DNA from: Elusimicrobia bacterium UBA5214
GTDB lineage: Bacteria > Elusimicrobiota > UBA5214
Direction of reading: 5' to 3'
Length of the DNA stretch: 64,000 nt
Assembly: GCA_002412545.1 (NCBI GenBank)
Contig: DHVG01000013.1
Coordinates: forward strand, 150,165-214,164
This document shows positions 36,433 through 43,893 of the stretch, one piece after another. A program made the translations under genes and the position numbers. Positions within the stretch are counted from its first letter, which is position 1. The number at the start of each line of letters is the position of its first letter. The notes beneath the pieces were generated by a model. It had not been told where the DNA came from, did not search any database, and was given only the letters and a program-made list of their open reading frames with translations.

Positions 36433-36461
36433 CTTTATCCACAAATCTTCCCGAATGATAA

Positions 36462-36541
36462 CACGAATTTACACTAATTAAGTCCAAGGAAATTATTCGT
36501 GAACATTCGTGTGACTTAAATTCGTGCTCATTCGTGCATAT
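36462..36541. repeat. ATTCGTG-type short repeats
   Basis: Repeated ATTCGTG and ATTCGTGC units in the gap between the DUF2905 gene and the SpoIID-like gene. Confidence 0.7.
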
Positions 36542-36775
36542 TTATTTTCGTCCAAAAAGTTTAAAAAGTAGAGTTAGAATTATACTGATAATAATACAAG
36601 TAGTCAACGGAAAATAGAAACGAAAATTTTCTTTCTCAATCCGGATATCCCCGGGTAATTTTCCCAACTTGTTCAAAAAAGGTATATTAGATATCTTTTC
36701 CCCGAAAAGCATAAATATACCAATCAAAACAAATAATAAACCAAGAAAAATAAAAATTCTACCCATGTAATTCAT
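36542..36775 (-). CDS. DUF2905 small membrane protein
   Basis: A 77-residue protein with two transmembrane helices (about residues 5-25 and 55-75) separated by the diagnostic block GKLPGDIRIEKENFRFYFP. This matches DUF2905, a small family of unknown function widespread in bacteria and often near ruv or que genes. An internal ATG three codons in is an alternative start. Confidence 0.88.
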   Translation of the reverse strand: MNYMGRIFIFLGLLFVLIGIFMLFGEKISNIPFLNKLGKLPGDIRIEKENFRFYFPLTTCIIISIILTLLFKLFGRK

Positions 36776-36780
36776 TTTCT

Positions 36781-37018
36781 AATACGATTCAAACAGATAA
36801 AATCTCCGATTCAAACGAGATAACAACCAAAATTTAGTCAGGTCTTCCGTCTGTTCGAATCCGTTTGAATCTGTATGAATCGTCTTTTGGATTATCTGTC
36901 TGCATCTCGCCTTTTTTATCTGTCGCCTCTTCGGCGACCTGCCGACGAGGCATGGCGGCAATCTGCGTTATTTCTTCTCTGCGTAATCAGCGCTTCTTTT
37001 CTGCGTAATCTGCGTTAT
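36781..37018. repeat. Short repeat tract, extending into queH
   Basis: This tract carries GATTCAAACAG- and GAATCCGTTTGAATCTG-type units, a GTCGCC/GGCGAC hairpin, and TCTGCG-TAATC repeats that reach into the 3' end of queH. No credible gene lies here; a 60-codon frame across it is made of repeat. Confidence 0.75.
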
Positions 37019-37546
37019 ACTATAGAGACAGCCACAATATTTTTGTGAATATAAACCTAATTCTTTGGCTTTCTTTTTCTCTGGATAATAACTATTCCGC
37101 AAATCCTGATAACAAAATTTTACTCCGTTTTTTTCTTCTAATTCTTTACCAATTCTTTTAATCTCTTCGTGCTTTTGCTGCGGACTGGAAAGAAGCGAAC
37201 TGCTGAAATAAGTAAAACCATTTCCCCGGGCATATTTTGCCGTCTTCTCTAAACGCAAACGGTAACAAAAAAGATGTCGTTTTTCCGCATCATCGGCGAA
37301 ATCTTTCACCGCCTTCAGCCATGCTTCCTGACTATATCCGTCATCATAAATCACCGGGAATCCGATTTTTTCACTCAACTGCTTCACTGCTTCCCGCCGT
37401 TTCCGGTATTCTTCTTCGGGATGGACATTTGGATTAAACCAGAATACCGTAACCAATCCCGCCCTTTCAATGAAAGAACGGGATAATTCTTCATAAATTC
37501 CTAATCCGCAAATCGCACAACAAAAATGCAAGAGTAATTTTTCCAT
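36968..37546 (-). CDS. queH: Epoxyqueuosine reductase QueH
   Basis: The non-cobalamin epoxyqueuosine reductase (DUF208). It completes queuosine synthesis together with Tgt and QueA encoded nearby. Metal-binding cysteines lie in LLHFCCAICGLG and in the late YCGCLYS, with LFCYRLRLEKTAKYA and SSSLLSSPQQKHEEI between. The body is of normal length; the last dozen residues (QITQKRSADYAEKK) are encoded by the repeat tract and are probably dispensable. It is followed by a repeat-filled gap. Confidence 0.93.
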   Translation of the reverse strand: MEKLLLHFCCAICGLGIYEELSRSFIERAGLVTVFWFNPNVHPEEEYRKRREAVKQLSEKIGFPVIYDDGYSQEAWLKAVKDFADDAEKRHLFCYRLRLEKTAKYARGNGFTYFSSSLLSSPQQKHEEIKRIGKELEEKNGVKFCYQDLRNSYYPEKKKAKELGLYSQKYCGCLYSITQITQKRSADYAEKK

Positions 37547-37555
37547 CAGTATATT

Positions 37556-37885
37556 TTACCGCTTTATTCTTGCCGCGTAGCAAAAAACATAAAAATATTT
37601 TCGCCAGAATTGGTCAGAGGAAGAGAATTGATTATCAGAATAAAAATAATCAACTAATGTTTCGCGTAATCGTGTTAATTCTTTTAAGTGGGATTTGTTT
37701 TTTGGATTAGAAATTGTTAAATCCAAAAGTTCCAAGGCGCGTTCAACGGCTTTGCTGCTGTAATTATTATTCTTGTTTCTCCAGTTGATTGCCCGCTCAA
37801 CCTCACTCCCGATGTTTGCCATCTGCTCAAAAAAAGTTAACTCAAACCACCTGCCGGACGATAGTTGTTTATGCTGATAGTTCAT
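37556..37885 (-). CDS. Four helix bundle protein (S23/IVS-like)
   Basis: A 109-residue helical protein with RWFELTFFEQMANIGSEVERAIN and LELLDLTISNPKNKSHLKELTR, typical of the four helix bundle (S23 ribosomal intervening-sequence) family. These genes are scattered singly in candidate-phylum genomes, and their function is unknown. It overlaps the DUF5674 gene by four bases. Confidence 0.82.
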   Translation of the reverse strand: MNYQHKQLSSGRWFELTFFEQMANIGSEVERAINWRNKNNNYSSKAVERALELLDLTISNPKNKSHLKELTRLRETLVDYFYSDNQFSSSDQFWRKYFYVFCYAARIKR

Positions 37886-38223
37886 TGTTTAATTAAGTTG
37901 TTTACGATTTCAATTATTTTTTCCCTGATTTCGGGATTATCAATTCCACGACTACGGTTCCCTTGCGATGGTCGCAGATTTATCAATGCGTCAAATTCAA
38001 TCCAACTTTCATCCTTTATTTCAGGATATAGATTAATCCCCCAGAGAGTTTGTTGATTTGAACCGTTTTCAATTAATAGAGCTTCCTCATCCGAGTGAAG
38101 TTCACCGCCAACAACCAAGATTCCTTTTTCCACATCAACCACTGCTTTAACCAGGTCGCCAAACATTTCTTCTGCCATTTTCTTTAGCTCAGCAATAGAA
38201 ATTTTATCCTTAATAATTTTCAT
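37882..38223 (-). CDS. DUF5674 family protein
   Basis: A 113-residue protein matching DUF5674: AELKKMAEEMFGDLVKAVVD, VVGGELHSDEEALLIENGS, LWGINLYPEI and INLRPSQGNRSRGI. The function of the family is unknown. It is translationally coupled to the four helix bundle gene, and such small pairs are typical accessory genes. Confidence 0.85.
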   Translation of the reverse strand: MKIIKDKISIAELKKMAEEMFGDLVKAVVDVEKGILVVGGELHSDEEALLIENGSNQQTLWGINLYPEIKDESWIEFDALINLRPSQGNRSRGIDNPEIREKIIEIVNNLIKQ

Positions 38224-38269
38224 AAATGTAATTTTTTTCTTTTGGCTTTCTTTTTGATTTTCTAAACTT

Positions 38270-38297
38270 CTTCTCCTACCCGCAATGAGCAGATAAC
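38270..38297. repeat. 28-bp direct repeat, copy 1
   Basis: Contains the core CCGCAATGAGCAGATAAC. It matches 39577-39604 at 26 of 28 positions. The pair flanks the YhcG-type nuclease gene in direct orientation. Confidence 0.85.
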
Positions 38298-38347
38298 ATG
38301 TTCAGGGAAAAAATAAAACTGCCCCCTTTTTCGTCAAATGCTTAAGT

Positions 38348-38425
38348 CCCCATTCTTAGTTTTGCTTATAAATCCCTGCGGTTAGATTTATTTTAATAAA
38401 TCTGCAGGGATGCAAAACTATGGGG
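38348..38425. repeat. Long imperfect palindrome (78 bp hairpin)
   Basis: The arms CCCCAT, TAGTTTTGC, ATCCCTGC and AGATTTATT pair in order with AATAAATCT, GCAGGGAT, GCAAAACTA and ATGGGG. Two bulges lie on the left arm. It lies in the 260-base gap downstream of the nuclease gene, where I see no other gene. It could be a mobile-element end, a REP-like unit or a structured RNA. Confidence 0.75.
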
Positions 38426-38483
38426 GTCAAGGTTTTACACCTATTTCTATTCCTATTTCACCCATTTATTTGAGCCCCGTAAA

Positions 38484-39554
38484 CTAAGTACCATTTGTCA
38501 ATAATTTCTCCGGTAGTTTAATTCTTTCTAATCGTTGTTGGATAAGTTTTTTATCCGGCAATTTAGTTTGATAAACTGAAATTTTTATCGGTTTGTGTGT
38601 CTTACTTAAGGTCAAACGGACAATACTGTCTCTCTTAGAGCGACATAGAATTAAACCGACCGATGGACTTTCCTCTGGTAATTTTATTTGTTCGTCAAGA
38701 GCAGCAAGATAAAACTGCATCTTACCCACATATTCCGTTCTAAATTCGCCTATTTTAAGTTCAACCGGGATAAGACATTTCAGTTCCCGATGAAAAAAGA
38801 GCAGGTCAATTCTAAATTCTTCACCATCTATCACCAGAGGATATTCTTCTCCAACAAAAGATAAGTTTTTACCAAATTCCAGAAAGAAATCTCTGAGATT
38901 GTCAAGAATTGCCTTGCGTAGTTCTTTTTCCGAGAAAGTTTTTGTTAAGTCTAAGAATTCTAAAACATATTCATCTTTTAAATGACGATGAATATCATCA
39001 AGCGGTATAGCAAGTTTCCCCTGAGTGGAACGAAGGGTCTCCTTTTCTATCTCCATCAGTTTATCTGGTTTTTTAGAGAGAGCAAATCTTTCAAAATAAG
39101 CAGAATCAATCTGACGCTGTAATTCCCTCTTACTCCATCGTTCTTTTAAGCACATTTTGATATAAAACTCTTTTTCTTCAATGGTTCTTGTATGGTCTAA
39201 GATAATCACATTGTTTGTCCAGCTAATTTCTCCAGCCAGTGGCTGGAGAATTGTTTTGTCTCTGTAAGTTAAATAAAATTTCTTCATATACCATAAATTC
39301 TGGACTGAAAATCCGCTCATTTCCGGATACTTCATCCTCAAATCCTGTGATAGTTTCTCAACCACCCCATCACCCCATTCGCTCTTCTCTTGAAGACTTA
39401 CAATACGCTCACCAATAAACCAGTAAAGGTCAATCAGCAGTTTATTTACAGTAGTGATTGCCTTATGTTTATTTTCTTCAACCTTTTTTATGATAGCTGA
39501 AAGTGATTCTCCGTAATCTTGAGTTTGTTTTTTTACAATATTAATTTTTCCCAT
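38484..39554 (-). CDS. DUF1016/YhcG-type PDDEXK nuclease
   Basis: A 356-residue protein of the YhcG family: an N-terminal DUF1016 helical domain (NKLLIDLYWFIGERIV, SGFSVQNLWYMKKFYL) and a C-terminal PDDEXK nuclease domain with RIDLLFFHRELKCLIPVELK carrying the catalytic D and ExK. The family is implicated in mobile-element and defence biology. Residues about 170-178 (ETLRSTQGK) are encoded by a repeat-like insertion. The gene is bracketed by 28-base direct repeats, suggesting recent gain. Confidence 0.87.
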   Translation of the reverse strand: MGKINIVKKQTQDYGESLSAIIKKVEENKHKAITTVNKLLIDLYWFIGERIVSLQEKSEWGDGVVEKLSQDLRMKYPEMSGFSVQNLWYMKKFYLTYRDKTILQPLAGEISWTNNVIILDHTRTIEEKEFYIKMCLKERWSKRELQRQIDSAYFERFALSKKPDKLMEIEKETLRSTQGKLAIPLDDIHRHLKDEYVLEFLDLTKTFSEKELRKAILDNLRDFFLEFGKNLSFVGEEYPLVIDGEEFRIDLLFFHRELKCLIPVELKIGEFRTEYVGKMQFYLAALDEQIKLPEESPSVGLILCRSKRDSIVRLTLSKTHKPIKISVYQTKLPDKKLIQQRLERIKLPEKLLTNGT

Positions 39555-39576
39555 AGGTACATTTTAAATTCTATTT

Positions 39577-39604
39577 CTTCCCCTATCCGCAATGAGCAGA
39601 TAAC
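39577..39604. repeat. 28-bp direct repeat, copy 2
   Basis: Second copy of the repeat with core CCGCAATGAGCAGATAAC, directly upstream of the nuclease gene. It differs from copy 1 at two positions. Confidence 0.85.
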
Positions 39605-39687
39605 GATCTCTGGATAAAAGAAGTTGCTGGAGGCAATTTGGGAAAATCTTTGATTTCCCTTTTGTCCGCTGTTAGGCGATGTGAAAA

Positions 39688-40260
39688 TTATAGTGTTGGC
39701 AAAATAACAAGAGCAACAAAAAGAAACAATGAAATTCCATAGATAAAAAGAACATATTTAGGCATAAGTAAAAATAATCCTCGTTCTTTTCTTTGTTCTG
39801 GCGAAAGTTTCAGGCTATATATACAGAAAAAAATAACAGGAATTATTCCAAATATCGCAATTGCAAAAATTATCTCCAAGACAAATAATATCCATATAGA
39901 CCATAGCGGACGTTTAACTACCATTTCCTTTATGCCGAATAATGCTGAATAGATTCCATAACCTATTGTGCACCAAAATAACCATTTACCAACAAAGTAA
40001 TAATCTCTCTTTTTGATTGCTTGCTTTAACTTCTTCTCTCCAAATATATCTCTATCGTTTTTTTGCAATTCTTTTATTTGCATTTTATAGTTTTTAGCCT
40101 GCTGCAAAATCTCATTTGAAGGTTGACTTAACCTTCTTTCATCTAAAATTGATTTAGCAATTTCAATCGCTTCTTCAATATAATCTGAACTGTCAAAATA
40201 TACCATAACTAAGAGTTCATTATCGCTAAGTTTTGAATACTGATCTTTTAGTTCATTCAT
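39688..40260 (-). CDS. Hypothetical membrane protein
   Basis: A 190-residue protein I do not recognise. The N-terminal 85 residues are helical and charged (DQYSKLSDNELLVMVYFDSSDYIEEAIEIA), followed by three probable transmembrane helices (about 92-108, 120-146, 168-188). The opening resembles the small tetratricopeptide-like segments seen in some membrane stress proteins, but this is weak. It lies upstream of the YhcG nuclease, outside its repeats. Confidence 0.6.
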   Translation of the reverse strand: MNELKDQYSKLSDNELLVMVYFDSSDYIEEAIEIAKSILDERRLSQPSNEILQQAKNYKMQIKELQKNDRDIFGEKKLKQAIKKRDYYFVGKWLFWCTIGYGIYSALFGIKEMVVKRPLWSIWILFVLEIIFAIAIFGIIPVIFFCIYSLKLSPEQRKERGLFLLMPKYVLFIYGISLFLFVALVILPTL

Positions 40261-40333
40261 TATTTGACCTCTTTATATTTTTATGTAGCTTAACTTTTTT
40301 GTTTCCAAGCAGGTTTGGATACTTTTCCGGTTT

Positions 40334-41359
40334 TTAGAATAGTTCTTTGTTTTTTGGTGGAAGTAGCCCTAAATGACGATAGGCGTTTTCGGTAGCGATA
40401 CGTCCACGGGCAGTGCGAGAAAGGAAACCGACTTGAATCAGATAAGGTTCATAGACATCGGTGAGCGTATCCACTTCTTCGGAAACGGCGACTGCCAAAG
40501 TTTCTATCCCGACCGGACCACCGGAAAATTTTTCCATTATCGTCAATAAGATTTTTCTATCCATTGAATCCAACCCGGCAGTATCTACTTCTAACGAACT
40601 TAACGAATCTTCGGCAATCTTACGGGTAATTATTCCTTGTCCTTTGACTTCGGCAAAATCACGGATTCTCCGTAAAAGACGGTTGGCTACCCGCGGGGTT
40701 GCTCGGGAACGGGAAGCAATAATTTCTGCACCGTCATCTTCAATTTTTATCTCTAATAGTTTCGCTGAACGGAGAACAATCTTTTTCAATTCATCAAAGG
40801 TATAAAAGTTTAAATGTCCGATAATCCCGAATCTTTCTCTTAAGGGACTGGTGAGCAGACCGGCACGGGTAGTCGCTCCGACTATGGTAAAACGCGGTAA
40901 AGGGAGACGCATATTCCGTGCACTTGCTCCTTCACCAATAATGATGTCTAATTTGAACTCTTCCATTGCCGGATATAATGCTTCTTCAACTAAACGATTC
41001 AGCCGATGAATTTCGTCAATAAAGAAGACATCACCGTCAGTTAAATTGGAAAGAATTGCCGCAAGGTCACCGACCCGTTCTAAAGCCGGTCCGGAGGTGG
41101 GACGAATATTTACATTTAATTCGTGGGCAATAATGTAGGCAAGAGTGGTTTTGCCTAATCCGGGAGGACTGTAAAATAAACAATGGTCTAAAGGTTCTTT
41201 TCTTTGTTTTGCCGCCTGGATAAAGATACGCAGGTTATCCTTTAATTTATCCTGCCCGACAAATTCGTCTAATGTCTTCGGACGCAAGGTAATATCAATT
41301 TTTTCTTCTTCCGGAGTAATCTCGGTAGTAAGTATACCCCGCACCTTTTCATTCTGCAT
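40334..41359 (-). CDS. ruvB: Holliday junction branch migration helicase RuvB
   Basis: AAA+ motor of the RuvABC resolvasome. N-terminal TLRPKTLDEFVGQ, Walker A PPGLGKTTLA, Walker B VFFIDEIHRLN, the sensor block VGATTRAGLLTSPLRERFG and the winged-helix C-terminal QVGFLSRTARGRIAT are all complete. At 341 residues it has standard length. It is separated from ruvA by a 327-base gap that holds strong secondary structure. Confidence 0.97.
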   Translation of the reverse strand: MQNEKVRGILTTEITPEEEKIDITLRPKTLDEFVGQDKLKDNLRIFIQAAKQRKEPLDHCLFYSPPGLGKTTLAYIIAHELNVNIRPTSGPALERVGDLAAILSNLTDGDVFFIDEIHRLNRLVEEALYPAMEEFKLDIIIGEGASARNMRLPLPRFTIVGATTRAGLLTSPLRERFGIIGHLNFYTFDELKKIVLRSAKLLEIKIEDDGAEIIASRSRATPRVANRLLRRIRDFAEVKGQGIITRKIAEDSLSSLEVDTAGLDSMDRKILLTIMEKFSGGPVGIETLAVAVSEEVDTLTDVYEPYLIQVGFLSRTARGRIATENAYRHLGLLPPKNKELF

Positions 41360-41400
41360 TTTGTTTATTTTCCTTCTTTAGTAGTCTTGACGCTAAGCAA

Positions 41401-41454
41401 ACCCCACACTAATAAAGATGCGGGGTAAGCGGTCTTTCAAAGGTGTTCACCTTT
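41401..41454. other. Two small palindromes upstream of ruvB
   Basis: ACCCCACA...TGCGGGGT (41401-41426) and AAAGGTGTTCACCTTT (41439-41454) form stem-loops between ruvA and ruvB. Neither is followed by a T-tract on the minus strand that would make an intrinsic terminator. Confidence 0.55.
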
Positions 41455-41483
41455 AAGGGTTAAGTGATTCCACAAAAATGGCT

Positions 41484-41595
41484 AGGCAATTTGTTGAGGG
41501 GTTCCTCTTTGAACGACATCAGAGTTTTTGACGACCTTCGATTTTGGTCAAAAAATCATAAAGTGAAAAGAGGGTTCCCGAGACAAAAATTGCCT
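41484..41595 (-). ncRNA. Candidate structured RNA or MITE-like hairpin between ruvA and ruvB
   Basis: A 112-base long hairpin occupies the middle of the ruvA-ruvB gap. On the minus strand the outer stem is AGGCAATTTTTGT with ACAAATTGCCT, then a GGG/CCC step, then CCTCTTT/AAAGAGG, and an apical stem TTTTTGACC/GGTCGTCAAAAA. Internal loops separate the stems. The shape and size recall 6S-type RNAs or a miniature inverted-repeat element. I cannot choose between these, and no promoter or terminator of its own is clear. Confidence 0.4.
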
Positions 41596-41686
41596 ACTCA
41601 AAACTCTGCTTTAACAAATTCTATTATTTTTTAGCCGAGCAAGCTCGGCAACTACAATTGCGATACAACCTCTTAGATAAAGTTAC

Positions 41687-42295
41687 TTAGCGGTTAAATT
41701 TTTTTAATGCCTGAGTAACTAAATCTTCAGCCGATAATTTACTTTTCTGCTGGCTACTTGCGGCACTAAGCACTTCTTCTACTGCTTCCCGTGCCTGGAA
41801 TTCCCGGTAACCGAGTGCAACTAAACCAGCAATCGCATCCAGTATTTCTTTTTCTTCGGTGGCTATTTCTCCCTTTTCTTCAGAAATTATCCATTCTTTA
41901 ATTTTTTCTTTTAATTCCAGAATAATCTTTTCGGCAGTTTTCTTACCAATACCAGGAATAGTGGTGAGATAAGAGATTTCTTTACTGGAGACGGTTTTTT
42001 TAAATCTTACCGGCGGGCAATGGGAGACAACCGAAAGGGCAATCTTCGGACCGACATCCGGAACATCTAAAAGATAACCGAAGAGTTGTCTTTCTTCCCG
42101 GGTAAAAAAACCGTAAATCTGTTGAATATTTTCCCGCACATGAAAGTAAGTATAAAGTTTCAATGGTTGATTTATTTTCGGTAATTTTTCGTAAGTAGTC
42201 AGCGGGACAAAAATCTGGTAACCAATACCGTTCACGGCTAAAGTAACTTCTTCTCTACTTTTATCGGCTAAAGTGCCTTCTAAAAAATTATACAT
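41687..42295 (-). CDS. ruvA: Holliday junction branch migration protein RuvA
   Basis: Tetrameric DNA-binding subunit of RuvABC. A 202-residue protein with N-terminal OB-fold (MYNFLEGTLADK, VNGIGYQIFVP), the two helix-hairpin-helix motifs (VPDVGPKIALSVVS and IPGIGKKTAEKIILELK), and a C-terminal RuvB-binding domain (AIAGLVALGYREFQAREAV). It follows ruvC by 7 bases in one operon. Confidence 0.96.
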   Translation of the reverse strand: MYNFLEGTLADKSREEVTLAVNGIGYQIFVPLTTYEKLPKINQPLKLYTYFHVRENIQQIYGFFTREERQLFGYLLDVPDVGPKIALSVVSHCPPVRFKKTVSSKEISYLTTIPGIGKKTAEKIILELKEKIKEWIISEEKGEIATEEKEILDAIAGLVALGYREFQAREAVEEVLSAASSQQKSKLSAEDLVTQALKKFNR

Positions 42296-42302
42296 TTGTT
42301 AA

Positions 42303-42827
42303 TCACAAATCTAATTTATTCGCTTGAACTTGTTTATTATATTTTGCGTTATAAAGGTGACAGAGGGCTACGGCTAAAGCATCACTGACATCATCCGGTC
42401 CCTGAATCTGATTACCGCTAACCGGCAAATTAAGACAGAGTTTTACCATTTTTAGCACTTGCGATTTTACTGCTCTCCCCTGCCCGGTAAGCGCTTGTTT
42501 AACTTGTAAAGGGGTATATTCAAATACCGGAATCCCTGCCTCGGCAGCGGCAAGCATGATAATTCCTTGACTCTGGCCAACTACAATTGCGGTTTTTACA
42601 TTCTGAGCAAAAAAAAGTTTCTCCATCACTAAACAGGAAGGTTTATCCTGCTGAATAATTTTTTTTAATTCAGAATAAATCTTTTTTAATCTCTCCGCTG
42701 TAGAACTCTTTGTTTCTGTTTCAATACAACCGTAATTTTGAACTCTTAGCTCCTTGCTCTTTGCTATTTGCTCTATTGTTCCCCACCCACATCGGGCAAT
42801 ACCCGGGTCTATTCCAAGAATTGTCAT
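42303..42827 (-). CDS. ruvC: Crossover junction endodeoxyribonuclease RuvC
   Basis: Resolves Holliday junctions. Catalytic acids appear in TILGIDPGIARCGWG (D7), VMEKLFFAQN (E) and the C-terminal DDVSDALAVALCH (two D). The start ATG 42827 is in repeat sequence with no Shine-Dalgarno; a TTG at 42836 is an alternative. Residues about 17-30 (EQIAKSKELRVQN) are encoded by a heptanucleotide array in a loop after the first strand. 174 residues. Confidence 0.95.
   Translation of the reverse strand: MTILGIDPGIARCGWGTIEQIAKSKELRVQNYGCIETETKSSTAERLKKIYSELKKIIQQDKPSCLVMEKLFFAQNVKTAIVVGQSQGIIMLAAAEAGIPVFEYTPLQVKQALTGQGRAVKSQVLKMVKLCLNLPVSGNQIQGPDDVSDALAVALCHLYNAKYNKQVQANKLDL
42739..42777. repeat. Heptanucleotide tandem repeat inside ruvC
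   Basis: Units GCTCCTT, GCTCTTT and GCTATTT in tandem lie in frame in ruvC, just after the first catalytic strand. Confidence 0.8.
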
Positions 42828-42836
42828 TTTGTTCAA

Positions 42837-42925
42837 CTTATAACTTATGACCTATAACTTATAACTATTAGTTGTTGTATGTTATCGGTTATTGGTCATC
42901 GGTTATCAGTCATCAGTTATTAGTC
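42837..42925. repeat. Heptanucleotide repeat array between yebC and ruvC
   Basis: About a dozen degenerate 7-base units. They begin as TATAACT/TATGACC and change to GTTATCG/GTCATCA, filling the whole gap. This is the longest array in the window. Confidence 0.85.
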
Positions 42926-43684
42926 CTACGATACTGATACTACCTTCTCCATCACTGCCTTCGGAATATCAAAATTAGCATAAACATTCTTTACATCTTC
43001 GTGTTCTTCCAAAGCATTCATTAAGGCAAGCATCGTTTCCGCTTTTTTCTCATCCAATTTTATGTAGGTCTGCGGGAAAAAAGTTATTTCGGCGCTGCTT
43101 AAAGGAATTTTCTTCTCTTCCAGTATCTTTTTTACTTTTTCATATTCTTCGGGGAGGGTAATCACTTCATATAAGTCCTCATCATCAGTACGCACATCTT
43201 CGGCACCGGCATCAAGGGCAATTGAGATTAACTCGTCTTCTCCAATTTTGTTCTTTTCTACGGCTAAATACCCTTTCTTTTTGAACATCCAGGAGACACA
43301 ACCGCTCTCACCTAAGTTGCCACCATATTCGGAAAAAAGACGCCGTATTTCGGAAGTAGTGCGATTCTTATTATCGGTAGTTGCTTCTACAATGACCGCT
43401 ACACCAGCCGGACCGTAACCTTCATAAACCACTTCTTCATAGACCACGCCGGGCAGTTCACCGGTGCCACGCTGGATTGCCCGTTTAACATTCTCCGCGG
43501 GCATATTATCGGCTCTTGCATCATCAATCGCTTTCCGTAAGCGTGGATTATGTTCCGGATTACCTCCCCCTTCCCGTGCCGCAATCGTAATTTCCCGAAT
43601 TAGTTTGGTAAAAACTCTTCCTCTTTTGGCATCCTGTGCTCCTTTGCGATGTTTTATTCCTGCCCATCTTGAATGTCCAGACAT
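42926..43684 (-). CDS. yebC: YebC/PmpR-family protein
   Basis: A 252-residue protein of the YebC family, described as a transcriptional regulator and, more recently, as a translation factor for polyproline stretches. N-terminal MSGHSRWAGIKHRKGAQDAKRG, then FTKLIREITIAAREGGGNPEHNPRLR and the middle VYEGYGPAGVAVIVEATTDN are diagnostic. The ATG at 43684 has GGAGGAT 8 bases upstream; a longer start at 43699 lacks this. First gene of the yebC-ruvC-ruvA-ruvB operon. Confidence 0.95.
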   Translation of the reverse strand: MSGHSRWAGIKHRKGAQDAKRGRVFTKLIREITIAAREGGGNPEHNPRLRKAIDDARADNMPAENVKRAIQRGTGELPGVVYEEVVYEGYGPAGVAVIVEATTDNKNRTTSEIRRLFSEYGGNLGESGCVSWMFKKKGYLAVEKNKIGEDELISIALDAGAEDVRTDDEDLYEVITLPEEYEKVKKILEEKKIPLSSAEITFFPQTYIKLDEKKAETMLALMNALEEHEDVKNVYANFDIPKAVMEKVVSVS

Positions 43685-43737
43685 ATTTTTATCCTCCATT
43701 CACAAATTACACCAAAAACTTATATGCGATTTAAAGA

Positions 43738-43766
43738 ATTATACAAAAAAATTACCTTTTTCGCAA
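43738..43766 (-). promoter_or_regulatory. Sigma-70-type promoter for yebC-ruvCAB
   Basis: On the minus strand, TTGCGA (43766-43761) and TATAAT (43743-43738) are separated by exactly 17 bases. The -10 box is perfect and the -35 box matches 4 of 6. It lies 54 bases before the yebC start codon. Confidence 0.72.
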
Positions 43767-43796
43767 ACCGCGTAAAAACAAAATTATCCGGAGTAA

Positions 43797-43832
43797 ATAA
43801 AAAAACCGCTGACATTTTCCAAACTCAGCGGT
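43797..43832 (-). terminator. Intrinsic terminator after the lipid kinase gene
   Basis: On the minus strand a perfect 9-bp stem AACCGCTGA/TCAGCGGTT with a 12-base loop is followed by seven T residues. It ends the O-antigen ligase/lipid kinase operon just before the yebC promoter. Confidence 0.88.
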
Positions 43833-43893
43833 TGACTTAGGTGTTCAAAAATGCCTATTCGTTATCTAAAATGGTAAAGAGGTAAAATCCAAG

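Noticed and set aside
36779..36961. A 60-codon minus-strand frame upstream of the DUF2905 gene
   Set aside because: Composed entirely of the short repeat tract, with no domain and no ribosome binding site.
39670..39680. GTTAGGC resembling an integron attC end
   Set aside because: No complementary RYYYAAC partner in proper spacing, and no integrase or cassette array.
41634..41649. GCCGAGC/GCTCGGC hairpin as a terminator for ruvA
   Set aside because: On the minus strand it is followed by A residues rather than T, so it does not fit an intrinsic terminator.
42837..42925. Repeat array as a possible CRISPR
   Set aside because: The units are 7 bases, degenerate and without spacers, and no cas genes are present.
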